Below, one piece after another: positions 36,698 to 49,606 of a stretch of 64,000 nucleotides of DNA. Source of the stretch: Mactra quadrangularis (lineage: Eukaryota; Mollusca; Bivalvia; Venerida; Mactridae). Position 1 is the stretch's first letter, and each line of letters starts with the position of its first letter. Both the position numbers and the translations under genes were made by a program. The stretch lies in contig CM046295.1 of NCBI GenBank assembly GCA_025267735.1, positions 12,039,167 to 12,103,166 on the forward strand, given 5' to 3'. The notes beneath the pieces are model-generated. The model was not told the DNA's origin. It saw nothing but the letters and a program-made list of their open reading frames with translations, and searched no databases.

Positions 36698-39013
36698 CTG
36701 AAATTGAAGATAAAAAAGTGATGTAATAAATTAACTTTTACACTATATTTTTACATATACGTACATATTGGCAAAGCAACGAGTAAAAATCCATAAAAAT
36801 CTACACACGTTATTCGGATCTAAATTTATATCTATCAATATTTATTTATATTACCCTTTAAAAACTGTTCCTTGTTAATTTGTTTGAGTAATATATTTGA
36901 TTAGAGGGAGATTTAACTTGTCAAATTACGTCACGTCGGAATATCTGCAAATTTTGCATGACAATAAGATGTTTTAGAAAAAAGGATGATAAAAAGTAGG
37001 AGACTTACAATTGTACTTATGTGTAATTGTTTTTACGTAATTAAGCCGCAAAACTTGTATAACGTTTTCTTGCAAAGAATATACTACCTACAACAATTAA
37101 TCCGCTTTATTTCTTTAATATCGGATTTTGTTTAAATTCAACTGAAATTTTACATGCACGAAACGAATTTGTTACTACAATCATTCATTCAATATCGCGT
37201 CGTAAATAAAATATGACTTTGACATATTGAAAATTCCGTGAAAATCAACCTTGCTCTTTGAAATTCAACTCCGATGTCATAAAATCCGGTCATAAAATGA
37301 TAATTCACAAAGTTTTGTATAATCAAAATGCCCGATGTCTGAAACACAATTATATCAGCCTATTTAATTATTATTTTGAATATCCGATATTGGTTTAAAG
37401 CCCCATTATCAAAAGAAGCACTGTTTTTTAAAGTGCAAAGAAAATAGATGTTTATTTATTTCAAACACCTCAAATAAACTGAATGCAAATATTGCTTAAA
37501 TACAGAACCCACCAAAAATTTGGAGAAATTTTCAGATTGAAGGCCTATTGAATAGCTTTGATTTAAAATTTGATGACTGTGATTTTGATATACTTTGTAG
37601 TTATACATTATTATTTTGTGATCATTATCATTATAACCGAGACTACAAAAATAGTATGAAATCTATGGTAATGGAAAAATATTGTTTTTGAGCCTTAACG
37701 ATGTGAAATGCTGAATCCTATAAAGAGATACATTCATGAAATTTGTTTTCATTTTATCACAAACTATACTTAAATGTATTAAAATAATGATTCTACAAAA
37801 AATGATCATTAAAATTCAAGAATTGTAGTTATCATCATTTGTCTCCAAACTTTTGGTGGGTACTGTATGTCTATGTTATTTAGTGCATTTAAAATTAAAA
37901 GTAGATCAAAACCGAAAGTAGAATTTGGTTGTCAATACTTGATATAAGGTTTTAGATGGAGTACGGTTATGAAATAAAAAAAAATCACAGATGAGCGTGT
38001 AACATCCTGCTTCAAAAAATCCAAATCATATTACTAAGTACCAAAAGTTTATTTGGATCAAGTATATTGAACATATGCGTACAAATAAATATAGTGTATT
38101 CTTATGAAAGTACCCCACTTTTTTAAGTAACGGACACTTAGTCAAATTCAAATTTAGATAACAGAGAGATTTAAACAGATTATTGTGTTTCTTATGCATG
38201 GAATATTCTAATGACGTCATATCTGTGGAACAGTTTTCTAGTTTAGTGATGATAATATATCTACATATAGTGGCTTTAAGTTTTGAAAGAACCAATGTAC
38301 CAATTAAAATGCCATGAACATAGTAAACGATAATATGGGTATAACTTACTTACGGGTTTTTACTGCAAACGCATGTTATATGAATTAAAAAAGATTTCAC
38401 TTAAGTAAATTAAATGACGACGTGAAAGAATAATAATAAAGGTTTGACGCGCAAAAAGGTTTGCTTCAGAAAAAATAAATAATAAAAAAAGCAAAATAAG
38501 AAACATGTAACTTAGAAGTCCACCATGTCTTCCAACAATGTTCTATAACAAAAATCTACCGTACTCTGTTTTTACATTTATCAAGAAAAGTATATTTATC
38601 ATTTTAATTTCGTGGAAACATTTCCTTACGATTTACAAATGGTTGATGTTGTCTTAAGTAACGCGCGTACGAATAAACGACACTCAGAGCTGTTAATACA
38701 GAAACTGTTTAAAACATCAATCATCAGTCCTATAAATTCAGATTGGAGAGCGCCTGACTTGCAAGTCGTTGGTTCAATCCCCTCATCAGGCTCTTACATT
38801 CTCCTTCGCCTATTACAGTTGATATTATTTTCATAACAAGGACAGTAATTTAAGTTTGACCAAGACTTCAGTGTTTTTCAATAACAAAAATAAAAATCAA
38901 TCTTTACATCATACCTTGTATTTTTGAATGAAATAAAAATATATAAAAGTTTAAAATATTGAAAAAATCAGAATATTTATGAATATAGTGAACAATTAAA
39001 ATAAAATACATAC
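36698..39013 (-). other. Interval between gene C exons
   Basis: About 2.3 kb, AT-rich, scanned by eye on the minus strand for the coiled-coil sequence of genes A and B (for example the ACNGIHYIPKYIQ start). No match was seen. It holds a tRNA-like relic at 38727. The 89-codon minus frame at 38026-38295 does not resemble a coiled coil. Confidence 0.5.
38727..38794 (+). mobile_element. tRNA-like relic between gene C exons
   Basis: AGATTGGAGAGCGCC (box-A-like), CTGACTTGCAAGTC (an anticodon arm with TGC, as in tRNA-Ala) and GGTTCAATCCC (box B, 38770-38780). Part of the anticodon/variable region is missing and the acceptor arms do not pair, so this is a pseudogene or SINE head. Confidence 0.5.
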
Positions 39014-39372
39014 TTGTGATTTAGATTAAAGCAGACATTACATCCCACAACATTTTCACTTCGACAGTACATGTCAACCACCTTCATTGGATGATGCTGA
39101 CACAACTCTGTCGGCACTGCAAGTAATTTATCTACAGCTGTGCTGGAAGATTGTTCACTGATGAAAGTATCCACCATAGTATGATTTTTCAAAGCTTGAA
39201 AACTATTATGATTCTCAAGACATTGTCCACAGAAATATTCATTACACACTGTACAAAATTTAATAGATGGTTTATTTTTTCTATCCTTAGCACAACGTGT
39301 ACAGCACAGCTCATGGAAGCTGTCCCCAGCATTTAATTGGGAATAACTCAAATTGCGTCCTCCTTCTGCCAT
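39014..39372 (-). CDS. Gene C exon 1: two B-box zinc fingers
   Basis: Starts at ATG 39372 (MAEGGRNLSYSQLNAGD) and ends CACAA|GTATGT at 39013, phase 2, as in genes A and B. B-box 1 carries CTRC, CTVC, CGQC and a following His pair; B-box 2 carries CQHH, C, C and CNVC. It is aligned along its length with exon 1 of gene A but strongly diverged, whereas A and B are near-identical here. No RING. An in-frame TTG further upstream is not taken as the start. The 14-bp palindrome found before genes A and B is absent. Confidence 0.82.
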
Positions 39373-40639
39373 GTTGAATTGTGAAATAATATTGAACACA
39401 CTGGTATCGAAGGAAGTGAGGTTGGATAAGACGAATATCACCAACGTGAGAAAAAGCTATAAGATATTTTGTCTACCGTTTCCTTTTTTTAAAATATCAA
39501 CTGAATTCAAATTACAACAGTATCAAAACAATGATAAAAACCTTTGTTATATTAGTCGAATAGAAATAAATCAGATAAGTTTATTGTATATGAAGTTTTA
39601 AAATTCTGTACCTCTTCGATATTATAAGTTATTGTTAATCTATTGGAAATTTTAACCCCAATTATCTAGATAACCCTAGTACAATACTTAATATATTACT
39701 TATTCATCTAACTTGATACAAAGATAACGGCTTATGATAATATTGTATTGTCGTTTTGTTTTAGGGTCACACTACAGTGGTCCATCCTATAAAGCGTCTT
39801 ACAAAATAGCTTAGTCCGTAATCATTCCATATTGTTTTGTAATATAAAAATATTTTTGATGATATGCTGCCCAAATGCGGATCCAGTCTGTATTTATTTA
39901 TAAACGTGTTTAACGACATTCCCTCTAAAGTTTTGAAAGACAATCAATTAGGGAATGGCGGCATTGTAGATTTCCATATCTTTATCACTTAATTAATAAT
40001 GTAATGTGTGCAGCTCCTTTTTGTGAAAAAATCCTTCGGTCGTATTAATTTTCAAAATCCCTTTCAATATTGGATCTTCTATCTTATATGAAATTCAAAC
40101 TTAATTCAATAATTTACTTCGGGGTTATACGCAAATCAACATAGATAGATACGTTGTAAGAATTAAATAACTAAGACATATTTAAAATATTATACAGTAT
40201 ATCTCAGATTAGTTTATTTAATGTGTAAATCGATGAAAACTATACTTATACGTCATTGTATTTCATTGTTCACTAATAAAACGTTTTAACCTTCATTACC
40301 AAAAATAATATTGTACGATACTTCATATTTTATTTATTCATTAAACTTGACACCAATAATAAGGCCAATAGCTGTCTTGTATTGTCATGAAGTCTAAGGT
40401 TACACTACAGTGGTCCATATTAAAAGCATCTTACTAAAGTTAAGTCCATAATCATTCTATACTAAACAAAACTAATAAGTATTCCTATTTCAATTACGTA
40501 TAATTTTTGTATTAAGTAGTATTTTTTAACGAAATATTGTACATCTGCTATTTACTGTATATCAATTATTAATGCGTAATCAATTTTTAGAAACCTATCC
40601 AGCGCATTGGACCTTGAATCGATTAAATTCATTAAATGT

Positions 40640-40850
40640 TGGATGATATCGTGACTGGTGCGAATCAGAATTGCACGTAGTCGCTGTGGACACACATTCA
40701 AAAGCACAAGATGGGCCGGTTATCGATAGAACAGTGAGGAATAGTTATTGGATTGTTTAAAAGGTTGGCGCTCCAGCCCGCACCACAAGAGCGACAACAG
40801 AATTGCTACATGACAACAACATCAGGCTGGTGTGCATACCGCCGAAATAG
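40640..40850 (+). pseudogene. Tc1-like transposase relic, unit 3 (short)
   Basis: Equivalent of 8140-8385: GCTCCAGCCCGCACC (APAR) and ACAGAATTGCTACATGACAA (TELLHDN) are visible. It is cut off after CCGCCGAAATA at 40850, where unrelated unit sequence resumes, and the frame is broken by stops. Confidence 0.7.
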
Positions 40851-42134
40851 CTTAATTAATCAATGAGTAATAAATTAATAATGTAACGTCTGCAGCTAGT
40901 TTTTATGAAAAATCTTATGACCGTGTAGTTAATAAACAATCAAACGCCTTCAATAGGAAATGTCACATTCAAATTTCTATTTAACAATTTAAATTTGGGT
41001 TAGTTTGTCAATTAACAAGGACAGATAGGATGTATGAATTCAGAAATATAACGATATATTTATAAATGTTATTCAGAATAACTTATTGTTTTTTTTATAA
41101 TTTTATTAAACTTTTGATATTATCTGGATATATTATAACTTGTAGCTTGAAGTAGGGAAATTCAATATTGTAACCTAAGATTGATTGACACAGGAAGATA
41201 GAAATGTAGGGATCGGGGGGGGGGGGACTTTCAAATACTAGCAGTACAAAAAACCTGATTTAATTATCTGAATAGTATAAAGTAGTTTAAAATCCATTAC
41301 TATAAATCAAGTTAAATGGCAGCTGAATATTTTAAGAAAAACATTTAGTTGTACGTACATTGTATATCTAATCGTTTAATCATTTTAGATATCTTAGTCA
41401 TGATAAACTGTTTATAAACACATTAAAATCATACTTCATATGCGGCAAGGTAATTACTAACTCCTGTTAAAAGTGTTTGTCAAATATTTTTAACATTGCA
41501 CGTTTTGTAATATAACTCATCCATGCAAAATGATAAACATGTAATGAATGAAATGATATATCAATTTTTGTAAGCTTTTATCATATTTTCAGAAGATTGT
41601 TTATGACTGAGAGTGGAGTTAGGGACAGTATATATTTAATGACAAACTGGACATACACATATACGTTCACAATTATTACCTAATTGAAAATTCATAATTA
41701 AAAACGTCATGGTCTTATGATATAGTCCTATAAGGATCATTGACATAATTAACAGACATATAAATACAGTGTTATTAACCCAAGTAAATATACATGACTG
41801 TTCTAAATATCATCATTTTAGATTATGTGTCAATCAATATTTTGTACTAGGTGATTGCAATAGTTTAAGCTAGCTGCAGTTATCTCCCTTGTAATGGAAA
41901 TAACCAGAATGATTGATGTTCCCGTTCTTTTAAATTTAATATGTTTAGTATCTTTTAGTATGTTAAACAGTTTAATATTACTTGTTGAGCAATAAATCAT
42001 GTTGAAATCGGTTTAAACAATTTAAGTTAACAAGATTGATTAATCATTTTACAAGTAAATACATTCTCGCTTTAGAAACATGTAAGTATATAACAATTAC
42101 AATTGAATAGAGAGAGTATCATTACTTCCTTCAA

Positions 42135-42524
42135 ATGCCACGATTTTTAAAAGCTGTCTTAAATTTCCGATATAATTGTATTGTATTTATGAAACATAGC
42201 TTTTTTACAAATGTAGTGGACACTGTATTGGAGCTGACATGTTCACGTGCTTACACAGTTCAGTGCTTATTATTGGATAGCCTGCACTGCGTTCTTTTAT
42301 ATCACAACCAAGAAAGCTTATCCAACTGGCGCACTATTAAGAACAAAGAAGTGAACTTAAAAGAGGGAAATAGTATAAATTTGTTAAACTTGTTAATTCC
42401 AATGTTAGTAGCGGACTGCAGCAATCTCTCATTACAAACTTCCATGGACATTACATTAGGCCAGATATATGCAATTAAAGGGAGAGTTTCTACTGCAATA
42501 AAAATAGTCCGCCTTAAGCGTTAA
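42135..42524 (+). other. 129-codon ORF of unknown nature
   Basis: ATG-initiated open frame (MPRFLKAVLNFRYNC...). The equivalent at 60303-60530 stops after 75 codons and that at 9830 has a frameshift in its T run, so selection to keep it open is not apparent. No family recognised. Probably a chance ORF or old transposon fragment. Confidence 0.2.
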
Positions 42525-43674
42525 CGCTCTGATGATGCAGTTTGAGCAAACTATTGAAGTGTGTCCATTATGATTGATTATTCTTAGGATCGATAAATGT
42601 AAGGGACATTACCCTAACATCGTTTCTGTTTATTTGATAATGCTGTGTTGATATACTGCATATAGAACCCATGTGCGATAGTGAAATTAGTGTTTTGAAT
42701 ATTTTAAATGGATTCATTAGATTGCAAAATAATCATACTTTTCATACTTGATACATGATTTTTGCGTTTTCTTTAGCTATAAAGGCAGACTATTAGATTA
42801 ACTAATAAAATAACGATATCTATCAACACAAAGCAGTAGGTGCAAACTTACCTTACCAAATTTTCTCCACGGACAAAATCAGTGTTTCATAACTCTTCCA
42901 CAGAGACAATTTCTACTTCTTGGAACAAAAACTTGATATTTGGGATCGATTTTAGGTGCGGGTATAGAGTGATGCCGCCGAAAATTGAAACCGGAACATA
43001 CGGTCTTGATATCCTGTGCTTTAGTACTACTTAGACTATAAAAACTAAGACTCCAAATCATGGCAGAAAAATGATCATTTAGAAGAGATTTGTACTCTTT
43101 TCAGTCACTAGACTGTAACCCTTTTTCCTGTATCGAATCTTTACACAATGCTGCTAAATGTACACACTATAATATCCTTCTTATAAAATTTTCACAAATA
43201 TCGCTTATCACAAGCTTGATGTTAGATTCTTAGCTGGTACGTATAATTTATAACTGGTAGGACTATTTTTGACTGATGTCATCTGAGTTATTATGTTGAC
43301 TCTAGTGTCAACTTTTTTGATGATTACAAGTTTTCCAATACTGGTATAACTGTTTTCTAGTTTTTAAGCTATTTGTTTAACTAGAATTTTAACTTCATAA
43401 GCAGTCTTATTCTCTATAAAACTTTTTTTGTGTTACAATGTTGATGGTTACTACAACAGTTTGATAAATTATTTGGTTAGAGTTATTTCCCTTGTATAAA
43501 TATTTAGCTGTAGCACCATATCACCACATTATTACAGCGTAAAATGCTTCCTGTCTGCCAAAAACATTAATAAACTGATTACAAAATATTTAACTACTGC
43601 AGCTCGCACTATCACTAGAAAATAAAAATTTGAACATGTAACACCATTTTTTAAAAAAAACCACCATTGATTAC

Positions 43675-43930
43675 CTGTAGAATTCGGCGTTCAGTCCAAT
43701 TTACATTTTCGGCGTACCAGAAAAGCATTTGTACAATGAGAAATCTAAGATCACACAATAACTGCTCCTATGTCGGTTTAAATTAAAAAGCAGTGACATA
43801 CAATGATAGGAATTTCATGACCACAGCTCCAAGACTATGGAATGCTCTCCCATCCGTATTGAGGGAGAAAACATCCGCAGTTCTCTTAAAGTCTGTAAGA
43901 GGCACAATTTTGGTCAAGAATATGGAAACT
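43675..43930 (+). pseudogene. LINE ORF2 C-terminal relic, unit 3
   Basis: Equivalent of 11340-11584. GTGACATACAATGATAGGAA, CAGCTCCAAGACTATGGAAT and CCATCCGTATTGAGGGAGAA encode TYNDRN, APRLWNA and PSVLRE. Frame breaks follow. Confidence 0.7.
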
Positions 43931-44517
43931 ATTGCAATTGTTATAGAAAGAAAAATACAATAGTACCTCTTCGAAAATCTATTAATTGTGGTATCAACTA
44001 GTTGTATATCCGATATCTATAGAATCTACGGACATCGCATAAATGATTACGCTCAACTAATGAATTACATTTATCTAGACACTAAGTTATAAAATGCATT
44101 AGAATTTTGGTTTTAATATTTCTATATCTGATACTTTTAAGCTACTTTGTCGGTGCGTGTTATTCACATTTGAGCAAAGCGTTATTTGTTATCTGGACTG
44201 TGATAAGTCGATTCACTGCAAGTTGCATCATGAAGATGTAATAGCAAAGGTCCGTTTAACGTGTCACGTTTTGCGTGCTCATCCTTTGTTATCTCCCTTT
44301 ATGTTGAATTCAACCACGCTTTTTGAAGTTTGACTATTGTTGAAATAGTTATTTCCCTTTAATTGATAAAATTGAGAAATATCCTTCAACGAGCAACCAC
44401 TCTACATGACAGGTAAACATAATTTTGTTTCACAACCTGCTACATTTTTCTTTTTGTCAAAACTTTTTATAACATGTTCTCGATATACTTGGACTTGTTT
44501 AGAATCCTATTGTGTTA

Positions 44518-44594
44518 CTAATCCTGGCACAATTGATAGCGCGCTTGAACTTAATCTAGTTTCCAGAGGTACAGGTTCGAATCACAAACGGGGC
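44518..44594 (+). mobile_element. tRNA-like relic, unit 3
   Basis: GGCACAATTGATAGCGCGC as a box A and GGTTCGAATC in box B position. Same element as 12216 and 62714; not foldable as a functional tRNA. Confidence 0.5.
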
Positions 44595-44846
44595 ACTTAT
44601 TCCTTTCTACGAAAATAGTGTCTAATTTTCTCCATTAACAAGATACATGTATATGGGGAGAACGTCGGACTTATGGAAGGCTGTGTATGTAATGGTTACA
44701 GACAAAAGACCTGTAGCGAAGATAGTTGTGCTGACTGCCGTATAATAGAGGTTAATTGTGATGACAAAGCAATAAACTCAGTAAAACAAATAACATTGTA
44801 CTGTGCATGGTTCCAGTTACTTTTTTACAACTAAACACAACTTGTA

Positions 44847-45350
44847 TAGTGCGTATAAATTGACCCCGACCCTACCTTTCACATTTGCATCTAATTATCA
44901 TCTACACATATCCCGGCAAAAATCAATACCAGGCCTACTCTTTACTTCGGCTCGTTACGTATTTAAGATAAAACAAGACACTTATAAAGTAAACACATCC
45001 AGCATGTATAACAACTCACGATGCGAATGCATTCAAACGGGAAACTTGTGTTCTTACCGTTTTGATTATAAATTAATTATGAAATGGATGGGGGATGGCG
45101 GTTGTGGGGCTAAAACCTACAACATTTGAATCGGTCCCAGGCCTCATCGTATAATCATCTGGTCCGGTCTATGTGTAATAAACAGTCATTGTACGCTTTA
45201 AATGTACTTTAAGATTAATCCCTGTTTTATAATTACATTCGAACCTCGACGATATAATCCGATTCTTATCGAGATTTAATATTACGATCGTATTCAATGT
45301 AATAATAATTCTTGCATAAAGGTCAGGTCGGGGTCAATTTGTACGCACTA
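44847..45350. mobile_element. 504-bp MITE with TA target duplication, unit 3
   Basis: Terminal inverted repeats TAGTGCGTATAAATTGACCC continuing CGACC, and on the right the reverse complement TAGTGCGTACAAATTGACCC continuing CGACCTGACC. Flanked by TA on both sides; unit 1 retains a single TA at 12550. This is Tc1/mariner-type behaviour. The 108-codon frame inside starts left of the TIR and resembles no transposase. Also at 63049 and, with an internal insertion, 49607. Confidence 0.88.
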
Positions 45351-45427
45351 TACCAGACAGATTTATATTTTGGTGTACACAATGTACATGCAAAATGTCG
45401 CTTATACATGTATCAATAATGTACGTG

Positions 45428-45633
45428 TAGGCGTGGCCGACTGGTTGAACGGGTAATCATTGGATAGGTAGCTCCGTTTTGGTTCGAATCCAATCCATAA
45501 CCTATCCCAATGTTCTTGAGCAAGAAGATTTATCCCTCTAGCTCAAATCTGGGGGACAAGCAAGCCAACTTAAAAGTATAATCCTGTTTGTATACATATG
45601 AACTTTTTCACAATCGAATTAAAATAAAAAAGT
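45428..45633 (+). mobile_element. tRNA-derived SINE, unit 3 copy
   Basis: Box A GCGTGGCCGACTGGTTGAAC and box B GGTTCGAATCC (45481-45491). A body motif CTTGAGCAAGAAGATTTATC resembles the TTGGGCAAGACACTTT motif found in the central region of many animal SINEs. A-rich end TTAAAATAAAAAAG. Orthologous to 12621, 30409 and 63630. Confidence 0.8.
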
Positions 45634-46699
45634 ATAGAAAATGTGTAGCAATCTAAAAGTTAAACTCAGCATTCGTGTGTATGTGCCAAACAACGTAGGG
45701 TTTAATCGTATCATGCTTTTAAATGATAAAACTCTGCCAAAGACTGCTTTAAAAATATTTGTTGACACAAAAAATGAGTTCTGTAAATGTGAACTTAAAA
45801 ACAGAAGAAACTCTAAAATGTGCATTGTATGAGATAGATCATGAATAAGTGTTGTCAATGTGTTGAATTAAGAAATGCGGCAAGCATTAAGGTATGGTCG
45901 TCATAGAGCATGATATGTTGTAATAGAGTTTTACCATGCTACATTGTAATAAAAGAAATATCAAATATAAGTATATTTCTTGTTATTTATTGTAAAATAA
46001 TCTACACTTATTTTTTTATAATCACACATTCATATAATATACGAAAAAGTGTCAATTCTAGCAAAATGTTATATAATATAATTTGTAATCTTATTTCACA
46101 AAATGTATTGGCGCGATATGACCTTTCTGTGTAGGTGCGCCGTAAACCAAAACAAACAAACAGGATTTATTAATACAGGTCGTATTCTAGGTCATGCTTA
46201 TTTTTGTACTTTAAACGATGGACTTGCCCACTAAATAGGTGAATAAGCTGATCCATAAATAGCATTTTACGGATTTAAACACAATTTTGATATCTAACAG
46301 TTATTTTATACACTGTATAAGCAGATACATGCATATTTTATATAGAGGTATGTTCATAAAAAAGTGTTAAATAACAAAAGCAAGAAAGTGTAAACATGAT
46401 TCACCCCTAAACATTGGTGTGTAAAGAAACCGGCTTTGTTTATATACGCAATGTTTACGTGGACGACCTGTACATTATCTACATAAATATAATCACACTT
46501 TCACATATAAAAATCTTTCTAACCGACAAACACTTTGATAAATTAAATAAATCATATTTTGATATACAATAACTCATTAAAATATCGACATTCGAACTAA
46601 CATATACAGATGTATTTACAAAATAAATCACACATTGTACAATCAATGTAGAAGGTTTCACACCAAGTGTACAGTCGTTGTAATACGTTTTAACAAATA

Positions 46700-47797
46700 T
46701 CGGAAGGTTTTCATTGCCATATATCGTAAGGTACCTACGTCACAAATTATTTTAGCATGTGCATTTTCTTTGCTATCTGTTCGAGAATTTTGGTTAACAT
46801 GACGGCTGACTAACAGCACTCGTGTTTACTGCATAACACCTTAAAGACAACTTGAAAATACAACTATCAAAAAACTTTATGCAAATTAAGAAATTGCTAT
46901 ATAACACACAACATTAACATGTAATTTAAATTCACGAAACCTTACTCAATGATTCAACAAATGTATAAAGATAAGTGAATCATAACAACAAAAATGTATT
47001 AAAAGTGATATAACCATAGAACATTAAGCATCAATAATAGTTTGATGTAAAATACATATTACTTTTAAAATGTTTATGAACATATATCTACTGCAGCAAA
47101 GTTCCGCTATAAAGATCACCATTATTGGAGCAAATTCATGATATATAATTCGTTTTTTTTCTGACACAAATACTTAATGTAAGGAGAAAAGGGCTCCTAT
47201 ACTTGGTATATTCTGTTATTTATACGATTGATTTTGATGGTCTTAACAGCGGAACTTTACTGTATATCATTTATGATATTGATCTTGTGACTATGATACA
47301 ATATCAACTTTTATATATATATATATTTATTGCATAGTAATCATAGAACGAATTAATAAACTGCAAAAAGTATTTGCGTTCATTTTGGTGTATACATATA
47401 TGGGAGTTTTTGAAACATACGTCCAATGAGAAAATATAAGTATAACCTTTACATTGTATCACAGATATCAAAGAAACAAGTTTATACGATGTTGTTTTCA
47501 ATTAATGTTTTCTTGAACATTTTTAGTGTTGGTAAATAAACGGACTTGGAGATAAAATATTCTCTAATATTTATAACGTAACTATAAACATTAAACACCT
47601 TATTTTTGATATCAAATTCATTGATCAGGATCCTATTTAATCTCTTGACATTAACAAGATGGGAATAAGAAAATATGTGATGATATGGTTATGGTAGACA
47701 ACTGTCATCAATGATACAATCTAAAGCAGGTGGAATATGTTTATTAGTTCATTAAACTTGAATTGTATTTTAATATTCATGCTGTGTTATCTGGATT
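46700..47797 (-). other. 3' flank of gene B
   Basis: AT-rich, no other gene; a TA microsatellite lies near 47313. Shares TGTTCGAGAATTTT (about 46778) and GAGATAAAATATTCTCTAAT (about 47551) with the flanks of genes A and C. Confidence 0.5.
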
Positions 47798-49272
47798 TTA
47801 TTGTAAAAAGAATACTTTAATGGTATCATCCCTACTACCAACTATCAATGTATTTCTATATTTATCATAACATACTGTACATGGATAACTCACACCATCT
47901 TGTTGTGTAACAATTTCTCCTATATAATCACAACCTTGACTTAACATTATAACATTGTGTGACAATTGACCACATACTAGAATATTACCTAAACCATCAG
48001 TACAAACTCCCATAGCTCCACTCAATACTTTATCTGAAAACTCCCAACAAAACTTACCATTCATATCTAATGTTATAACACCACTATCCCAGTCAACAAT
48101 ATGAATCATACTTTGATCATCACTAATAGTGACGTCACTAATATTAGAGAATGTTTTATTTCCAGACTTTATTTTAGAAAAGGATTTCAAAGATTTACCT
48201 TGTAAATTATAAATATACAATTCACTATAATTGGATACTAACATTTTATCATTACTTATAGTTATATATCTACAATCATGTTTCATACTGAGTGTACGAG
48301 TAACAGCAAGTTTATCTTTATATGTTACAAACTGTATCGTTTTATTATTCAGACATACTGCTACACCTCCACTCTCTACTCTACAAACATACCAAGGTGC
48401 AGCATCTAATACTAATGATGATATAATGTTGTAAGATTTACTATCAACTAATTTTAACTTCCTATTGTTTAAGTCAGCAAGTGCTATACAACTATCATCT
48501 ACTATACATGATGACCATATACCACATAGTGTTCTATCATCAGACTGTTTTATGTTATATTTAGACTTATTTACTACTTTGTATAAACATTGTTTCTTTG
48601 ATTTCTGTGATACTGTTCTAACATTACCTGTACCTATACTACTTCCGGTAGCACCAGTTGTTGTTGTTCTAGTGGTGGTAGATGTTGATTGACTGGTTTG
48701 TTTATCTCTTGATGATGTTTTCATGGTGTCTTGATGTCCTGGTGAACTTATCACTCCTAAAGTTAGTAAATTTAATAGAAAAGCTAATATATCAGTATTT
48801 CTACTGAAACGAAGTGCTGGCGTTTGGTTCTTCTTTGATCTTACTTTCAATTCCTCGCTTTGTTTGATCAAACTTTGACCCATTATAGCCAAAACAAATT
48901 TTTGTGCCATATTTACTTGGTCAGTGGTAATGTCATCTTGACAGCGTTTAAGGTCAGATTTTATGTCCTGAATTTCCATATTGTACTCATCAATAGATTG
49001 TTTATGGTTGTTGTATTTAGTTTCAAGTTCAGTCCGTGTTTTTTCTTCTATTTTATCGATGACGTCATTGATTTCTTTTCTATATTTATTTATTTCGTTT
49101 TTACAATCAACTTTGCTTTTTTCATAATCAGAAACTTGCATCTCACTTACCGTCTTAAGTGTGTCGACGTGTTTAATAGTTTTTTGTTAATTCCTTGCTT
49201 ACACAATCAAATATGCGTGTAGAGTTGTTATCTTGGATATATTTCGGAACATAATGTATTCCATTGCAGGCT
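47798..49272 (-). CDS. Gene B exon 2: coiled coil and NHL-like propeller, frameshifted near its start
   Basis: The acceptor TTTATTTGACAG| precedes 49272, and the phase fits exon 1 (AG|A). The first ~25 codons match gene A (ACNGIHYVPKYIQDNN), then a run of six A (plus-strand T run 49180-49185) replaces five A in gene A, shifting the frame to an early TAA. Beyond it the frame of gene A continues to the stop at 47798, open for 447 codons. That part has the coiled coil, the hydrophobic ILAFLLNLLTLGVI, a Thr-rich linker and the propeller. Without the extra base the spliced protein would be about 612 aa. It is either a very recent pseudogene or a sequencing indel in a homopolymer. The propeller is closer to gene C than to gene A. 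Confidence 0.8.
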
Positions 49273-49423
49273 CTGTCAAATAAAAGAATGTAAACAATAT
49301 TCAAACGTTTTAATTCAAGAATGAATCAACTGGTTACCCGAGTGTGTTCTAAGTGTGTTATCAATTATTGGTCGGAACTTTTAATTCATAACATTCTTCT
49401 GTGTTCAACAAAGCGACTGATCG

Positions 49424-49477
49424 AGCGAGCGCCTTCTCGCAAATTGTAAGGCTATTGGACGATTGCAAGCGCTCGCT
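49424..49477. repeat. Inverted repeat of GAGCGC type in intron of gene B
   Basis: AGCGAGCGC (49424-49432) and GCGCTCGCT (49469-49477) are perfect 9-bp inverted arms around a 36-bp spacer. The GCGAGCGC theme recurs in the GC island at 50437. Confidence 0.7.
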
Positions 49478-49606
49478 GTAAAATCCAAGATTGCGTCATA
49501 TAGCTGATTATTGAAAAAAGCGGTTGTGGGACAACTATTTTGCTGATACATAATATCTCTCACATTTTTTTATCATATACGAATCATTATGTTACATTTT
49601 ACTGTA

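Larger units (their letters stand above)
39640..46700. repeat. Unit 3 of the segmental duplication (left-truncated)
   Basis: Begins just upstream of gene C exon 1 and matches unit 1 from about 7700 onward, so the left half with the minisatellite is missing. Sequence around 39660-39830 is repeated with changes at 40290-40450 (TTACACTACAGTGGTCCAT and neighbours), an internal duplication. From about 41420 it is nearly identical to parts of unit 4 (59610 onward). It ends in the 3' flank of gene B. Confidence 0.85.

Noticed and set aside
44803..45129. 108-codon frame repeated at 63005
   Set aside because: Starts left of the MITE and runs through its TIR; not a transposase and without homology I recognise.
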